A stretch of 64,000 nucleotides of DNA from Palaemon carinicauda (Eukaryota > Arthropoda > Malacostraca > Decapoda > Palaemonidae): positions 140,718,427-140,782,426 of the forward strand of contig NC_090731.1 in assembly GCF_036898095.1 (NCBI RefSeq), read 5' to 3'. Positions 52,411 to 63,947 of this stretch are shown in pieces. Numbering within the stretch: position 1 is the first letter of the stretch; the number at the start of each line of letters is the position of its first letter. The notes beneath the pieces are model-generated. The model was not told where the DNA came from. It was given only the letters and a program-made list of their open reading frames with translations, and did no database searches. A program made the translations under genes and the position numbers.

Positions 52411-53413
52411 GGGCTAGAAGATCCTCTACCATCAGGATTTATCAATCTAAATGGGAGGTATTTAGAGACTGGTGCAAGTCCTCCTCTTTTTCCTCTTCCA
52501 GTACCTCTGTAGCGCAGATTGCAGATTTTCTGCTTTTATCTGAGAGATGGTCGCTCCCTTTCTGCATCTACCATTAAAGGCTACAGAAGCATGTTAGCTA
52601 ATGTTTTTAGGCATAGAAATTTGGATCTGTCTAATAACAAAGATCTTCAAGACCTTCTTAAGTCTTTTGAGACTTACAAGGAGCGTCATATTTCTACTCC
52701 TGCTTGGAACTTGTATGTGGTCCTTCAGTTCCTTATGTCAGACAGGTTTGAACCGTTGAATTCAGCCTCCCTGAAGGATCTTACCCTCAAGACTCTTTTC
52801 TTAGTGAGCTTGGCTTCTGCGAAAAGAGTTAGTGAGATACATGCTTTTAGCAAGAATATCGGTTTCTCCGCTAATAAAGCAGTATGCTCACTTCAGCTTG
52901 GTTTTTTGGCCAAAAATGAACTTCCGTCTCGTCCAAGGCCTAAATCGTTTGAACTTCCCAGTCTATCTGAGATTGTTGGGAATGAAGTTGAAAGAGTTCT
53001 GTGCCCAGTTAGAGCTCTTCAAATTTTATTTAACTAGAACCAAACCGCTGCGAGGTAATTCAGAGGCTTTATGGTGCTCGGTTAAAAAGCCCTCTTTGCC
53101 TATGTCGAAGAATGCGTTGTCTTATTTTATTAGACTGTTGATTAGAGAGGCGCACTCTCATTTAAGTGAGAAGGATCTAAATTTGCTTAAAGTTAAGGCT
53201 CATGAAGTTAGAGCGGTAGCAACTTCAGTAGCATTCAAACAAAATAGATCCCTTGGAAGCATTATGGACGCGACCTTTTGGAGGAGCAAGTCGGTGTTCG
53301 CTTCATATTACTTGAAAGATGTCCAGACTCTTTATGAGGACTGCTACACGTTGGGACCATTCGTAGCAGCGAGTGCAGTAGTGGGTGAAGGTTCTACCAG
53401 TACATTCCCTTAA
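50763..53413 (+). pseudogene. DIRS-G tyrosine recombinase, two frameshifts
   Basis: The -1 frame is open from 50763 to 52577 over RT-RNase H and into the recombinase (KPPRASSNCLQTIERLSRAQ). An extra T in a T run near 52536 shifts it to the frame 52519-53037 (KGYRSMLANVFRHRNLDL, AKRVSEIHA). An extra base near 53020 shifts it again to the frame ending at 53413 (HEVRAVATSVAFK, FWRSKSVFASYYLKDV). All catalytic residues are retained across the pieces. Confidence 0.87.
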
Positions 53414-53800
53414 TCCCAATATCCTTTATCTTCTCTTGAAATTTTTAATCTTATTTTAGGTTGTATGTGGAGACTAAGAAGTCTTCCGCAATCATTTGAT
53501 TTGGCGGGTGCTCAAAATATTGTTTCTTGAGAGCGCCCAGATTAAGGGTATTGATGAGGTCCTGTTGTAGGGGTGTTCACCCTGATTATAACAGCTCCTG
53601 GGAGTCTTTCAGCATCCTGAGAGGATCGCTGGGCTTCGTAAGGATAGCGGACTAATGAGGCAGAGTAATCATCAGAGTCAGCTTCCTTATCAGGTATCTA
53701 TACTTAAGTTTGTTTTTTGAATATTTGTCAAAAACTCTTGAGCATATACGCTTTTATTGTTTTAATACTGGTCTCTACCCTCCACCATGGGTGTGAATCA

Positions 53801-54138
53801 GCTATATATATATTCACTGGCTATGTTTAATATTTAAAAATGATATTTTCAATTTAAAATAAGTTTTTGAATATACTTACCCGGTGAATATATATAATTA
53901 AAGGCCCTCCCTTCCTCCCCGATAGAGACCCTACGGACTGAGAAGAACTGAACTCCTGGAGAAGTATATGCGGTATCTGGCCGATAGTCGGCGCTGGTGG
54001 GAACACCCGGCAACCATCATGGCGATTGCTCGCGAGTTTTTGGAATCTGTCGACCGTCGGAGACGTAAGCTATACAGTATATATATTCCCCGGGTAAGTA
54101 TATTCAAAAATTTATTTTAAATTGAAAATATAATTTTT
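53801..54138 (+). repeat. DIRS-G internal complementary region and right ITR
   Basis: 53801-53838 is complementary to the left end. 53839-53893 is complementary to the right end at 54077-54135. The right ITR body 53950-54075 pairs with the left ITR. Confidence 0.88.
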
Positions 54139-54232
54139 CTAAAGTAAATACAAATATCTTGGTAATAATTGTTTCTTATAAAGAAACTTAAATAAAACAC
54201 AGCATTTGACTACACCTGCTGACACACACACA

Positions 54233-54306
<74 letters not shown>
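54139..54306. repeat. LINE-associated unit followed by (CT)n
   Basis: 54139-54221 (CTAAAGTAAATAC to ACACCTGCTG) is similar to 57751-57833. It is followed by a short CA run and about 73 bp of CT repeat (54234-54306). The same order of unit then (CT)n precedes both LINE copies. Confidence 0.85.
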
Positions 54307-54311
<5 letters not shown>

Positions 54312-54389
54312 CCAAAAGTAAATGCCAGGAGTTGGCGAAACAAGAACTCAACCATCTGATAACAGAGGTCGCTAGTAACTCCAACCAGT

Positions 54390-55627
54390 GTGATGGAAAA
54401 AATATTCGCAGACATATTGAAACAATATGAGCCAACAAACTGGAGCAAATCTGCGGAAAACATCAGCAAAATAATAGAAGAAATTCCAAAGAAGATCCAA
54501 GTGATAAAGAGACTTATAAAGAAAGTCTACATCAATGAACACATTCCATTAAAGAACAATAAGAAGTCCAATATGGTGAATATGCTGATTGATGCTTTGG
54601 GAAAAAGAATGCCAAAATGGTACAATACATGTAAGATATGGTATTCCATTATTAATCCTCAACTACTGATTAGAAAATGCGATGCCTGCCATGTTCCAAC
54701 ACACCCTACATGCGCTGAAATACGTCAAAAATAAAAAAATAGACACACAAAGGTATTCTGCTCAACATGGTTAGTCTGGATAGAAAATATAATTAAGTTG
54801 AGACTAAATCTGAAAATAGAAGAAGAAAAAGAAGAGAAAAATTAACAGGATATGTGTAAGGATGCAGAGGAAATCATTGATATAACTTATGATGCCACCC
54901 AACAACATACTTACTAAGAAATAAATTATCAGATGGAAACAAATAATAGACCCAAGAGACTACCCGGACCTACATACTTTTAGGGAAGAGCAAGAACAAG
55001 AAAAAAAAAGAAAAGAAAGATATAGACTGCAATTTGCTGAAAAGAGGGAATTGCAGTTTTGGCAAAAGATGCTACTACAAGCATCCAAAGATATGCCATA
55101 ATTATGAAATATACGGTAAATGTGCTTATTTAGATGGATATGGAGAGGAATGCTGAGATCTCCCTCCAAAAATATGGAAAAACCTGAAAGAAGGAAAAGG
55201 ATGCAAATTCAACAAAAAATGTCGATATATGCATCCTGCAACCATGAATGGAAGTAAGAAAACTCAGCAAACAGAAAAGAAAAATGAAAGCAAAAATGAA
55301 ACAAAAAAAAAACAAGCCGAGTATATACCGCGCTATGCACAAAAGGCCCCAAGATATGATGCCTTTCAACCCAAATATGCACATTTACAGCCCAACTACA
55401 AAGAATGCATCTATAATGCCAGGGGTGGGTGCAAATATGGGGATAATTGCAGGTATACACACAAAAATAAATATGAAGGCGAAAGAGCAAGTATAATAGA
55501 AAAGTTGGATTTTTTATTGGCAGAATTCCTGGAAATGAAGAAAAGAACATCACATCAGAACAGGAAGGAAGCATGGGAAAATCCATATTACCAATATGAA
55601 ATAATAGGGATGAAACACAAACCATAA
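54390..55627 (+). pseudogene. LINE 3a ORF1 with CCCH-type zinc fingers, broken
   Basis: The first piece (54390-54734) reads an alpha-helical, lysine-rich protein ending CDACHVPTHPTCAEIRQK. After stops, the region 55.02-55.63 kb reads Cys-His clusters: CSFGKRCYYKHP, a middle CAYLDGYGEEC, CKFNKKCRYMHP, and CIYNARGGCKYGDNCRYTHK (CX7CX5CX3H). The last open frame is 55229-55627. Such fingers bind RNA in cellular proteins; in a LINE ORF1 they may replace the usual CCHC knuckles, which is inference. Confidence 0.7.
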
Positions 55628-55629
55628 TA

Positions 55630-56365
55630 GTGATGAATGCACAGGGTTTAGTGACGATTAACTCTAACAGGAAAATAGAGCTCTTAGAAGAACTACCCCA
55701 AATTGAAAAAATAGATATATTAAATATAAGTGAAACATGGTATTCCCAAGAGACTGGCAGTGATGATCAGATAAAGGTTTTCCAAACTTATAGATCAGAC
55801 AGAACAAATAGTAATCAAGGGGGAACCGCAATATATGGAAAAGACATAAATCAAGGAAAAGTCTGTGAAAAATACAGCAACACATAATGTGAATTGATTG
55901 CGGTAGAATTTGAATTTGAAAAACTAGTGAATATTGTTGTTTACAGACCCCCAAATACTAAGGAGTTTTACATAATAATAGAAAAAAATAGATGATATAT
56001 GTAGAAACCATAAAGACTGGAATATACTCCTATCCGGAGATTTTAACTTTCCTTTTGTGGATTGGAAAGAACGGATAGAAGATAGTGGTTGTATATATAC
56101 ATATAAAAAAGAGAGTAATAGTAGCACAGAAGATAAGAGGCAATTTGAAAAGCTTCAAGATATGCTATTAGAACATAATATGCAACAAATAAACGACATT
56201 CCAACAAGAAAGGAAAATGTCCTAGATCTAGTATCTGTGAATGAGGTGAATTATGTTAAAGCAATAATAGTGTATAACACGGGAGTTTCTGACCACAATG
56301 TCATAGAATTAATAGTCCATTCCAAAGCAAGTGATCACAGAGATAATCAAAGCACAAAACATTAG
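55630..56365 (+). pseudogene. LINE 3a ORF2 endonuclease region
   Basis: It begins with an ATG two bases after the ORF1 stop and reads an APE-type endonuclease: DILNISETWYS, YRSDRTNSNQGGTAIYG, a stop at 55885, VYRPPN, LLSGDFNFPFVDW and VSDHNVIELIV. Frames change near 55.99 kb. The same region in copy 3b is very similar. Confidence 0.78.
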
Positions 56366-57600
56366 GAAGGATATGGAAAATATAATTTTTATAGTAAGAT
56401 TATAAAATGGTCAGAAATAAATGAAGAACTGAACAAAGAATGGAAAAATGTATTCGTAAGTGATAATATACAGGTACAGTAAATACGGACATACTGTACA
56501 AAATACTGGAGAAAATTGTCGAAAAATGTGTACCGAAAAAAAACAACAAAAGAATTCCTGCAAAACAGAAAACAGATAGTGGTTGCAAATGACGAGAAAT
56601 CAGATGAAGATCAGGTAATATCTGGCGTGCCACAAGGTACGGTATTTGCTGCACTGCTGTTTGTTTTGATCTCAGACATAGATTGTGATGTTACAAACCC
56701 TATAGTGAGAAGTTTCGCCAATGACACAAGAATAATTAGAGAAATTACTTGTGATGAAGATAGGAACTCACTACAAAGAGATCTAAACAAAATATATGAA
56801 TGGTATTTAACTCCGATAAATTCGAATCAATAAATTATGTAAACAGAGAAGGAATGCTATATGCATACAAGGGACCTAATAACGAGACAATCACAAAAAA
56901 AGGAAGCAATTAAAGACCTTGGTGTAATGTTAAATAGGAATATGTTATGCAATGACCAAATAGCAACACTGTTGGCTAAATGTAAAGCAAAAATGGGAAT
57001 GTTATTCAGACACTTTAAAACAAGAAAAGCTGAACACGTGGTTATGCTTTACAAAACTTATGTACGTAGTACACTCGAGTACTGCAATGTGATATGGTAC
57101 CCACACTACCAAAAGGATATTGCACAACTAGAGTGTACAAAGGTCCTATACTGCTAGAATAGAAGAAGTTAAGGACTTTGACTTTTGGGAAAGACTGCAA
57201 TTTTTAAAGCTATACAGTCTAGAAAGGAGAAGAGAACGCTACATGATAATACAAGCATGGAAGCAAATAGAAGGAGTTACTGAAAACATGCCAAAAATAT
57301 CAGAAAGAGCAAGCCGAGGTAGATTAAGTGCCAAAAACTTTACCAAGAAAACTAAGGAAGGCGCACAGGACATTAATCCACTACGCACCAGCATCGATAA
57401 TGCAGAGACTATTTAATGCGCTGCCAGCTCATCTAAGAAACATATCAGGAGTGAGCGTAAATATGTTTTAGAATAAGCTCGATAAATACCTAAGATGGAT
57501 CCCAGACCATCCAAGACTGGAAGATGCAAAATACACCGGAAGATGCATTAGCAACTCTGTTGGATATACGAGGTGCCTCACACTGAGGGACCTGGGGGAA
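56366..57600 (+). pseudogene. LINE 3a reverse transcriptase, N-terminal part deleted
   Basis: After EN the sequence jumps at about 56540 to the middle of RT (EFLQNRKQIVVANDEKSDED, VISGVPQGTVFAALLF, RSFANDTRIIREI where copy 3b has FADD), then KAKMGMLFRHFKTRKAEHVV and STLEYCNVIWYPHYQKDI. Relative to copy 3b roughly 1 kb is missing. The catalytic aspartate pair reads ND here. Confidence 0.78.
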
Positions 57601-57633
57601 CCCAAACATAGAATATGGCAATAAGTTAAGGTA

Positions 57634-57636
<3 letters not shown>

Positions 57637-57707
<71 letters not shown>

Positions 57708-57835
57708 CTTTTATTATACCTTCTTGAAAAGAGATATACTGTAGCTTATTTTCTAAAGTAAAATCATAAATATATTAGTAATAATTGTTTCTTTTAAAGA
57801 AAGTTAGATAAAACATCATTGGACTACACCAGCTG

Positions 57836-57914
<79 letters not shown>
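57637..57914. repeat. (CT)n - unit - (CT)n, the empty-site paralogue of DIRS-G
   Basis: CT repeats occupy 57637-57702 and 57838-57914. The 135-bp unit between them matches, on its left part, the flank before DIRS-G (47593-47633) and, on its right part, the flank after it (54139-54221). It therefore shows the target sequence before DIRS insertion. Confidence 0.88.
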
Positions 57915-57916
<2 letters not shown>

Positions 57917-58620
57917 GAAGAACTAACCCAAATTGAAAAAAAAAATAGATATATTAAATATAAGTGAAACATGGTATTCCCAAGAGACTGGCAGTGATGA
58001 CCAGATAAAGGGTTTCCAAACTTATAGATCAGACAGAACAAATAGTAATCAAGGGGGAACCGCAATATATGGAAAAGACATAAATCAAGGAAAAGTCTGT
58101 GAAAAATACAGCAACACAGAATGTGAATTGATTGCGGTAGAATTTGAATTTGAAAAACTAGTGAATATTGTAGTTTACAGACCCCCAAATTCTAAGGAGT
58201 TTGACATAATAATAGAAAAAAATAGATGATATATGTAGAAACCATACAGACTGGAATATACTCCTATCCGGAGATTTTAACTTTCCTTTTGTGGATTGGA
58301 AAGAACGGATAGAAGAAAGTGGTTGTATATATACATATAAAAAAAAGAGAGTAATTGTAGCGCAGAAGATAAGAGGCAATTTGAAAAGCTTCAAGATATG
58401 CTATTAGAATATAATATGCAACAAATAAACTACATTCCAACAAGAAAGGAAAATTTGTCCTAGATCTAGTATTTGTGAATGAGGTGAATTATGTTAAAGC
58501 AATAATAGTGTATATCACGGGAGTTTCTGACCACAATGTCATAGAATTAATAGTCCATTCCAAAGCAAGTGATCACAGAGATAATCAAAGCACAAAACGT
58601 TAGGAAGGATATGGAAAATA
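57915..58620 (+). pseudogene. LINE 3b endonuclease region
   Basis: It reads DILNISETWYSQETGSDD, an uninterrupted segment through CELIAVEFEFEKL and YRPPNSKEFDIII, a frame change near 58225, then SGDFNFPFVDW and SDHNVIELIV. The corresponding segment of copy 3a has a stop here that this copy lacks. Confidence 0.75.
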
Positions 58621-59199
58621 TAATTTTTATAGTAAGATTATAAAATGGTCAGAAATAAATGAAGAACTGAACAAAGAATGGAAAAATGTATTCGTAAGTG
58701 ATAATATACAGGTACAGTAAATACGGACATACTGTACAAAATACTGGAGAAAATTGTTGAAAAATATATACCAAAAAAAAAAAACAATAAACAACAGACA
58801 TGCATACCAAGAGACAGAAGGATCTTATTTCAAAAAATTAGAAAGTGGAAGAAAAATCTTGCAAAAGAAAAAATGTGTGGAAAATGATGGAAATAAAAAG
58901 TAAGATAGAAAATACAGAACAAAAGATTATACAATTGAAAGAAAATGAAAAAAGGGACTTAGAAGAAAGGACACTTCAAAATATAAAAAAAAAAACCCAA
59001 AGTTCTTTACTACTATGCAAAAAAGATGAATAGAGAGAGATTAGAAATAGGCCCTCTAAGAATTGAAGGACGGTTAATGTATTAATAAAAAAGGAATATG
59101 CAACATATTAGCAGAAAAATATATGAGTGAGTTCACGCCAAGAAATGCGAGTGAGAATAACAAAGCATAAATGAGAGAAGAAAATGTTGAATATCTAAC

Positions 59200-60750
59200 G
59201 GATATAGACATTAATGAAGCAGATATTGTCAAGGCTATAAGCGAAATTAAAAATAGATAGGCAGTTGGACCAGATAGAGTTCCAGCAATTTTGTTAAAAA
59301 CAAAAAACTGCACACATCGGGAAGCCGCTTGCAATACTGCTAAGACAAAGTGTAGATATGAGCGAGATATATGTTGAACATAAATTAGCTTATATAACCC
59401 CCTATTTTCATAAGTGGAGCAAGACTAGAGGCAAGTAATTTTAGACCTGTTAGTCTAACATCACATAATATGAAAGTGTATGAGAGGGTAATAAAAAAGA
59501 AAGTAATGAATCATTTGGTTAAAAATAATTTGTTTAATATAGGTCAACACGGTTTTGTGCCCGGAAAAAGTACACAAACCCAACTGATAGCACACAATGA
59601 AAATATATACAAAAATATGATAAATGGAAAAGACACAGATGTGATCTATCTAGATTTTGCAAAAGCCTTTGACAAGGTAGACCATAATATATTAGAGAAA
59701 AAAGCGAGAAAGCATAATATTGTGGGGAAGATAGTAAAATGGGTAAAAGAATTCCTGCAAAACAGAAAACAGATAGTGGTTGCAAATGACGAGAAATCAG
59801 ATGAAAATCAGGTAATATCTGGCGTGCCACAAGGGTCTGTATTAGCTGCACTGCTGTTTGTTATTATGATCTTAGACATAGACTGTGATGTTAAAAACTC
59901 TGTAATGAGAAGTTTCGCCGATGACACAAGAATAAGTAGAGAAATTACTCGTGATGAAGATAGGAACTCACTACAAAGAGATCTAAACAAAATATATGAG
60001 TGGGCGGAGATAAATAGGATGGTATTTAACTCCGATAAATTCGAATCAATAAATTATGGAAACAGAGAAGGAATGCTATATGCATACAAGGGACCTAATA
60101 ACGAGACAATCACAAATAAGGAAGCAGTTAAAGGCCTTAGTGTAATGTTAAATAGGAATATGTTATGCAACGACCAAATAGCAACATTGTTGGCTATTTG
60201 TAAAGCAAAAATGGGAATGTTATTCAGACACTTTAAAACAAGAAAAGCTGAACATATGATTATGCTTTACAAAACTTATGTATGTAGTACACTCGAGTAC
60301 TGCAATGTGATATGGTACCCACACTACCAAAAGGATATTGCACAAATAGAGAGTGTACAAAGGTCCTATACTGTTAGAATAGAAGAAGTTAAGGAACTTG
60401 ACTACTGGGAAAGACTGCAATTTTTAAAACTATACAGTCTAGAAAGGAGAAGAGAACGCTACATGATAATACAAGCATGGAAGCAAATAGAAGGAGTTAC
60501 TGAAAACATGCTAAAAATATCAGAAAGAGCAAGCCGAGGTAGATTAATAATGCCAAAATCTATACTAGGAAAACTAAGGAAGGCGCACCGGCATCGATAA
60601 TGCAGAGACTATTTAATGCGCTGCCAGTTCACCTAAGAAACATATCAGGAGTGAGCGTAGATGTGTTTTAAGAATAAGCTCGATAAATACCTAAGATGGA
60701 TCTCAGACCATCCAAGACTGGAAGATGCAAAATACACCGGAAGATGCATT
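59200..60750 (+). pseudogene. LINE 3b reverse transcriptase
   Basis: The 376-codon open frame 59470-60600 carries most of RT: GQHGFVPGKSTQTQLI, VIYLDFAKAFDKVDHNI, GVPQGSVLAALLF, the catalytic box RSFADDTRISREI (FADD), and the C-terminal YWERLQFLKLYSLERRRERY. Upstream (59200-59470) EIKNR*AVGPDRVPAILLK precedes with stops. Downstream, MQRLFNALPVHLRNISGVSV and a TTTT-run frameshift end the protein near 60750. No RNase H is seen. Confidence 0.83.
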
Positions 60751-60819
60751 AGCAACTCTCTGGTGGATATACGAGGTGCCTCACACTGAGGGACCTGGGG
60801 GAACCCAAATATAGAATAA

Positions 60820-60821
<2 letters not shown>

Positions 60822-60897
<76 letters not shown>
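60822..60897. repeat. (CT)n microsatellite after LINE 3b
   Basis: About 75 bp of pure CT repeat directly after the shared LINE 3' end. Confidence 0.96.
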
Positions 60898-60900
<3 letters not shown>

Positions 60901-61039
60901 CTTTTTACCCATTTTATGACTTACTAATTAAATATCTTGGGTCTGTTCTTCCTGCCTCTCCTGTAATTTAGTAGTTACTCCTGTTACTGTGCTATTACAG
61001 GTACTTTCTTATCTTTACCCACTGTGGTCAAAACCACAT

Positions 61040-62250
61040 ATTGCATTCTAGCAGCCTTTCTATCCACCTCTCTGGACTAAAAGTTGGATCACTCTTGATC
61101 AGTTTGCAACTGAAGCAGTTGACCCCCCTTAAAAGAACTGATACCTCTAGAACCCAGAGAATGGACAGTGTTTTTCGATTGAAGGTACTATGATTCTTTT
61201 CTACATCTTTCAACGGCCTAGATGCACAACAAAAGAATGGCTATTCTACTCATACATATTGTCACGAAAAGCGTCGTCACAAGTCAAGGCAGCTTTCAGG
61301 TGGCTAAAGGTCTTTTCTTCTTCAACTTCCCTATTTATTTTTTGTTTCTTTACAGCACCTAAAGATTTAGCAATTTCCCCACAATTCTTAATGAATTTAT
61401 GGAAATAATCAGTGAGCCAGCGAAAATCAGCGACTACTTAATGAGTACTCGGCTTGGGGTACTCATGAATTGTTTTCACTTTACAGGGGCAGGGTAGAAT
61501 ACCCTCTGGGGTCTCTTACGCAACCTAGAAATTCTATTAGTTTAAAGAAAAACTGACATATTAGTTAGATTAATTTTCTTGCTATTACTACGTAACGCTT
61601 CTAGGAATCTTAAAGTATTCCGGTTATGTTCTTCTGTTATTTTCCCAGATAGTATGTTGTAGGTTAGATAAAAAAGAACATTATGATCAATTAAGGGAGA
61701 CAAGACTGCAATAATTACTCTTGAAAAGTGACTGGGAACAATTTTTCAAACAAAAGGAGAGAAAATTACTGTATAATAACTAATCACTTGCTACAAATGC
61801 CATTTTACTTAATGTTTTCTTGAATAGTAATTTGATAGTAGCTAGATTTTAAATTGATTGTTGTAAAATGTTTACTATCCCATATCTTTATGAGCAACTC
61901 TTTAAGTACATTTGGAATGCATTGTCTTTTGAGACTACATTCAATTTCCTATAATCAGTACAATCTTAGTCATCCTTTTTCCTTATTAATGAAATTAGAG
62001 AAGCCCAGGTGAACTCTTTCCTTGATATTACCTTTTTTCCTTGCTTTCCATTTCTATTTCACCTTGAAAATGAGATGTGACCCTATAAGGTCTTGACCTA
62101 ATAGGCTTTGTCTTCTCAATTTCAGTGCTAAAGGGAAATCGATCAGTCCTCCCCGGCAGTTTGTCTCCAATTGCAATTACATGAAAATCTATTAACAGTT
62201 GTACTAACTACAGGTTTATATTCTGTCAGACTTTGTGCACTTGTTTGCTT
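61040..62250 (-). pseudogene. gypsy-type (Ty3) reverse transcriptase remnant
   Basis: The minus strand reads, near 62150-62020, the pre-RT segment FSTEIEKTKPIRSRPYRVTS, and near 61424-61250 the RT-RNase H connection YFHKFIKNCGEIAKSL with KTFSHLKAALTCDDAF. The RT core between them is eroded by indels. Strand and order are compatible with this being the 5' pol part of the same element whose integrase lies at 39.2 and 34.5 kb, but that link is not proven. Confidence 0.62.
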
Positions 62251-62439
62251 CATCAAACTTTTAATGTGGTCGTGCTAGTGAGCTGGAGTCACAACTCCCA
62301 TGATTCCATCATTAGTAAGTTCACACATAACCATAACGTAAAATACTCATGGTTTATGTGTATGTGTAAAATCGAAAAGATTGAATAGAATTAGCTGAAC
62401 TATCCAAACCATCAAACAAACTAAACACTCAAGACATCC
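62251..62439. other. short spacer between gypsy and RTE remnants
   Basis: No supported gene. The minus strand may hold a few more codons of the LTR element. Confidence 0.35.
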
Positions 62440-63125
62440 GTAAACACAAGCAGACAAAATTGATGAAACCCTAAAAAAAGGAAAAACCATCAAGATAATG
62501 AAAAGAAGGCTTGGAACTGAGTACCAACAGATATTTGCTTTAAAGGATGGAAATATTATCAATTAAAGAGGAGTGATTAAAATTGCAGAGGATTTCTGTA
62601 CCACACTATACAATGGTGATGTAAGCTATAACTTTGCCCCTAGAAGTAATGAGACATCTGAGCCAGTACCAAAAGTAACAGTACGATAAGTAAAGAAAAC
62701 ATTAAAAGGGATGAAAAGACGGAAAGCAGCTGGAGAAAATGGCCCCATAATTGATTTACAGTAATAATAGATGGAGAAGATTTCATAGTAGTAAACCTTG
62801 ATGAACTTTACACAAAATTTCTGCATTAATGCTCTATACCTACATCTTGGATTTTTTTTTTTTCATTTTTCGATTTGATTAAAAGGGAGATGCAAAAAAC
62901 TTGAAAAATTACTGCCCAATAAGGTTATTGTTAGTAATACAGTATATAAAATATTTACAAAGATCATATTAAGCCTATAGAAAGATAGCTAGACTTTAAT
63001 CAACCAAGAGAGCCGGCAGGATTTAGAAGCAGTTATTCAACAACTGACCTTATCCATGTAATTAACCAGCTATTGGAAAAATCAACAGAGTATGACAAAC
63101 CACTATGTATGGCATTTGTAGACAG
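62440..63125 (+). pseudogene. RTE-type LINE reverse transcriptase remnant
   Basis: The plus strand reads, across several frameshifts, IAEDFCTTLYN, VKKTLKGMKRRKAAGENGPI, FIVVNLDELYTKFLH, NYCPIRLLLV, LDFNQPREPAGFRSSYSTTD, then LIHVINQLLEKSTEYDKPL and CMAFVD. The order and wording fit the RT N-terminal half of RTE-clade elements. It breaks off at CMAFVD, where the repeat of the next transposon begins. Confidence 0.72.
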
Positions 63126-63132
63126 AAAGTTA

Positions 63133-63330
63133 GAATTACAGTCAAACGTACCCAAAAAATTTGGTCAAAACGTACCCAGTCAAAACTGACATACTGTAAG
63201 TCAAAACGTACCCAACGGAAATTCAGTTTGAAAGTTGGAAAAATTTTGAAGCTGTAGCCAGCCTAAAAAGGACATGTACCTTACGGAAAGTCAACAACGG
63301 AAAGTCAATGTACCCAACGGAAATGCAGCA
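63133..63330 (+). repeat. tandem subrepeats forming an inverted terminal repeat
   Basis: Units CAAACGTACCCAA, GTCAAAACGTACCCAG, GTCAAAACGTACCCAACGGA and GTCAATGTACCCAACGGA occur in direct order. Complements TTGGGTACTTTTGACTTCCC and TTGGGTACGTTTTGACTTTC lie at 63950-64000. Confidence 0.75.
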
Positions 63331-63411
63331 TGGAAAATGTTACTTTCTTTTGTATTACCAAACAACTTTAAAATAAAATGTCTTTCAACAATACACATAT
63401 TAACATGATGT

Positions 63412-63947
63412 TCATGGTGCATAGAGTCCACCCAGCTTTTTCAAAAGTTTACTTGCTGAAATTTCTCCGGCCAAGTATGAGTCCCAAGCAGCAAATATTT
63501 TTGCCTCTGTAGACCGGACTGACTCCCTTTGGAGTTTCTTTAATTTCTTTTCTGTGACTAATTTCACCTGTAGGGGTAGGTTCTCTGCTTCCATAAACAT
63601 TTTGTTGACAAGGTTGTAAAATGGTGGTGGACTTTGGTGTTGGAAGTTCAATCTCCGATGCCAACCTGTAACAATAAAAACATTTGTGACACCAATTTTT
63701 TTAAGTACGTACAGGTTTTTAAACACTATGTACACACGTTTTTACTGAGACAAAAATTAATGTGTGCTGTTTTCGTACCTTCGCAATCATTATTGGTCCT
63801 CATTGACTGACCAAATACTGACCAGTCTGCAGGACTCCATTGATCCTCCAGCCATGTAGCCTGGACATACTCCATCAGCGGCACTATGTGTTCACTGGCC
63901 TTCCCCCTTAGAGGGTCAAATTTTTGTGGGTATATTTTGAATTCCAA
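63412..63947 (-). CDS. MULE-type transposase C-terminal part, two exons
   Basis: On the minus strand, exon 1 (63947 to about 63779) reads ATWLEDQWSPADWSVFGQSM and RTNNDCEG. A GT-AG intron (about 63778-63666: donor AAG|GTACG, acceptor TTGTTACAG) joins it to exon 2 (63665-63412), so the junction reads NNDCEGWHRRLN. Exon 2 continues LVTEKKLKKLQRESVRS and AAWDSYLAGEISAS to a stop at 63412. RTNN-EGWH followed by a helical EKKL tail is typical, as far as I recall, of MULE-derived transposases in invertebrates. The catalytic core would lie beyond the window. The ATG at 63947 may not be the true start. Confidence 0.68.

Larger units (their letters stand above)
47634..54138 (+). mobile_element. DIRS-like retrotransposon G, full-length but damaged
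   Basis: This is a complete relative of F with left ITR (47655-47800), gag, RT-RNase H, recombinase, ICR (53801-53893) and right ITR (53950-54138). It carries a frameshift and stops in gag, an in-frame TGA in RT-RNase H and two frameshifts in the recombinase. The flanks joined together match an uninterrupted paralogous sequence at 57703-57790, which fixes the insertion junctions near CTTATTTT and CTAAAG. Confidence 0.9.
54307..57636 (+). mobile_element. LINE copy 3a (CR1/Jockey-group) with CCCH zinc-finger ORF1
   Basis: This non-LTR element lies between two (CT)n tracts. It has an ORF1 region with CCCH-type fingers, an APE-type endonuclease and an RT with an internal deletion near 56540. The 3' end (GGACCTGGGGGAACCCAAA) is shared with copy 3b and is followed by (CT)n in both. 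The clade is inferred from RT style (FAD/ND-DTRI box, C-terminal LYSLERRRERYMI) and the absence of RNase H. It contains many stops. Confidence 0.8.
57915..60821 (+). mobile_element. LINE copy 3b (CR1/Jockey-group), ORF1 missing
   Basis: This is the second copy of the CT-associated LINE. The (CT)n joins directly to the endonuclease sequence at TTAGAAGAACTAACCC, which corresponds to 55685 in copy 3a, so ORF1 and the start of EN are absent. The junction falls in a CTCT stretch. RT is complete except for a few stops. The 3' end is followed by (CT)n at 60822. Confidence 0.82.

Noticed and set aside
55209..55625. 138-residue minus-strand frame rich in Phe and Cys
   Set aside because: It is the antisense shadow of the LINE ORF1 zinc-finger region.
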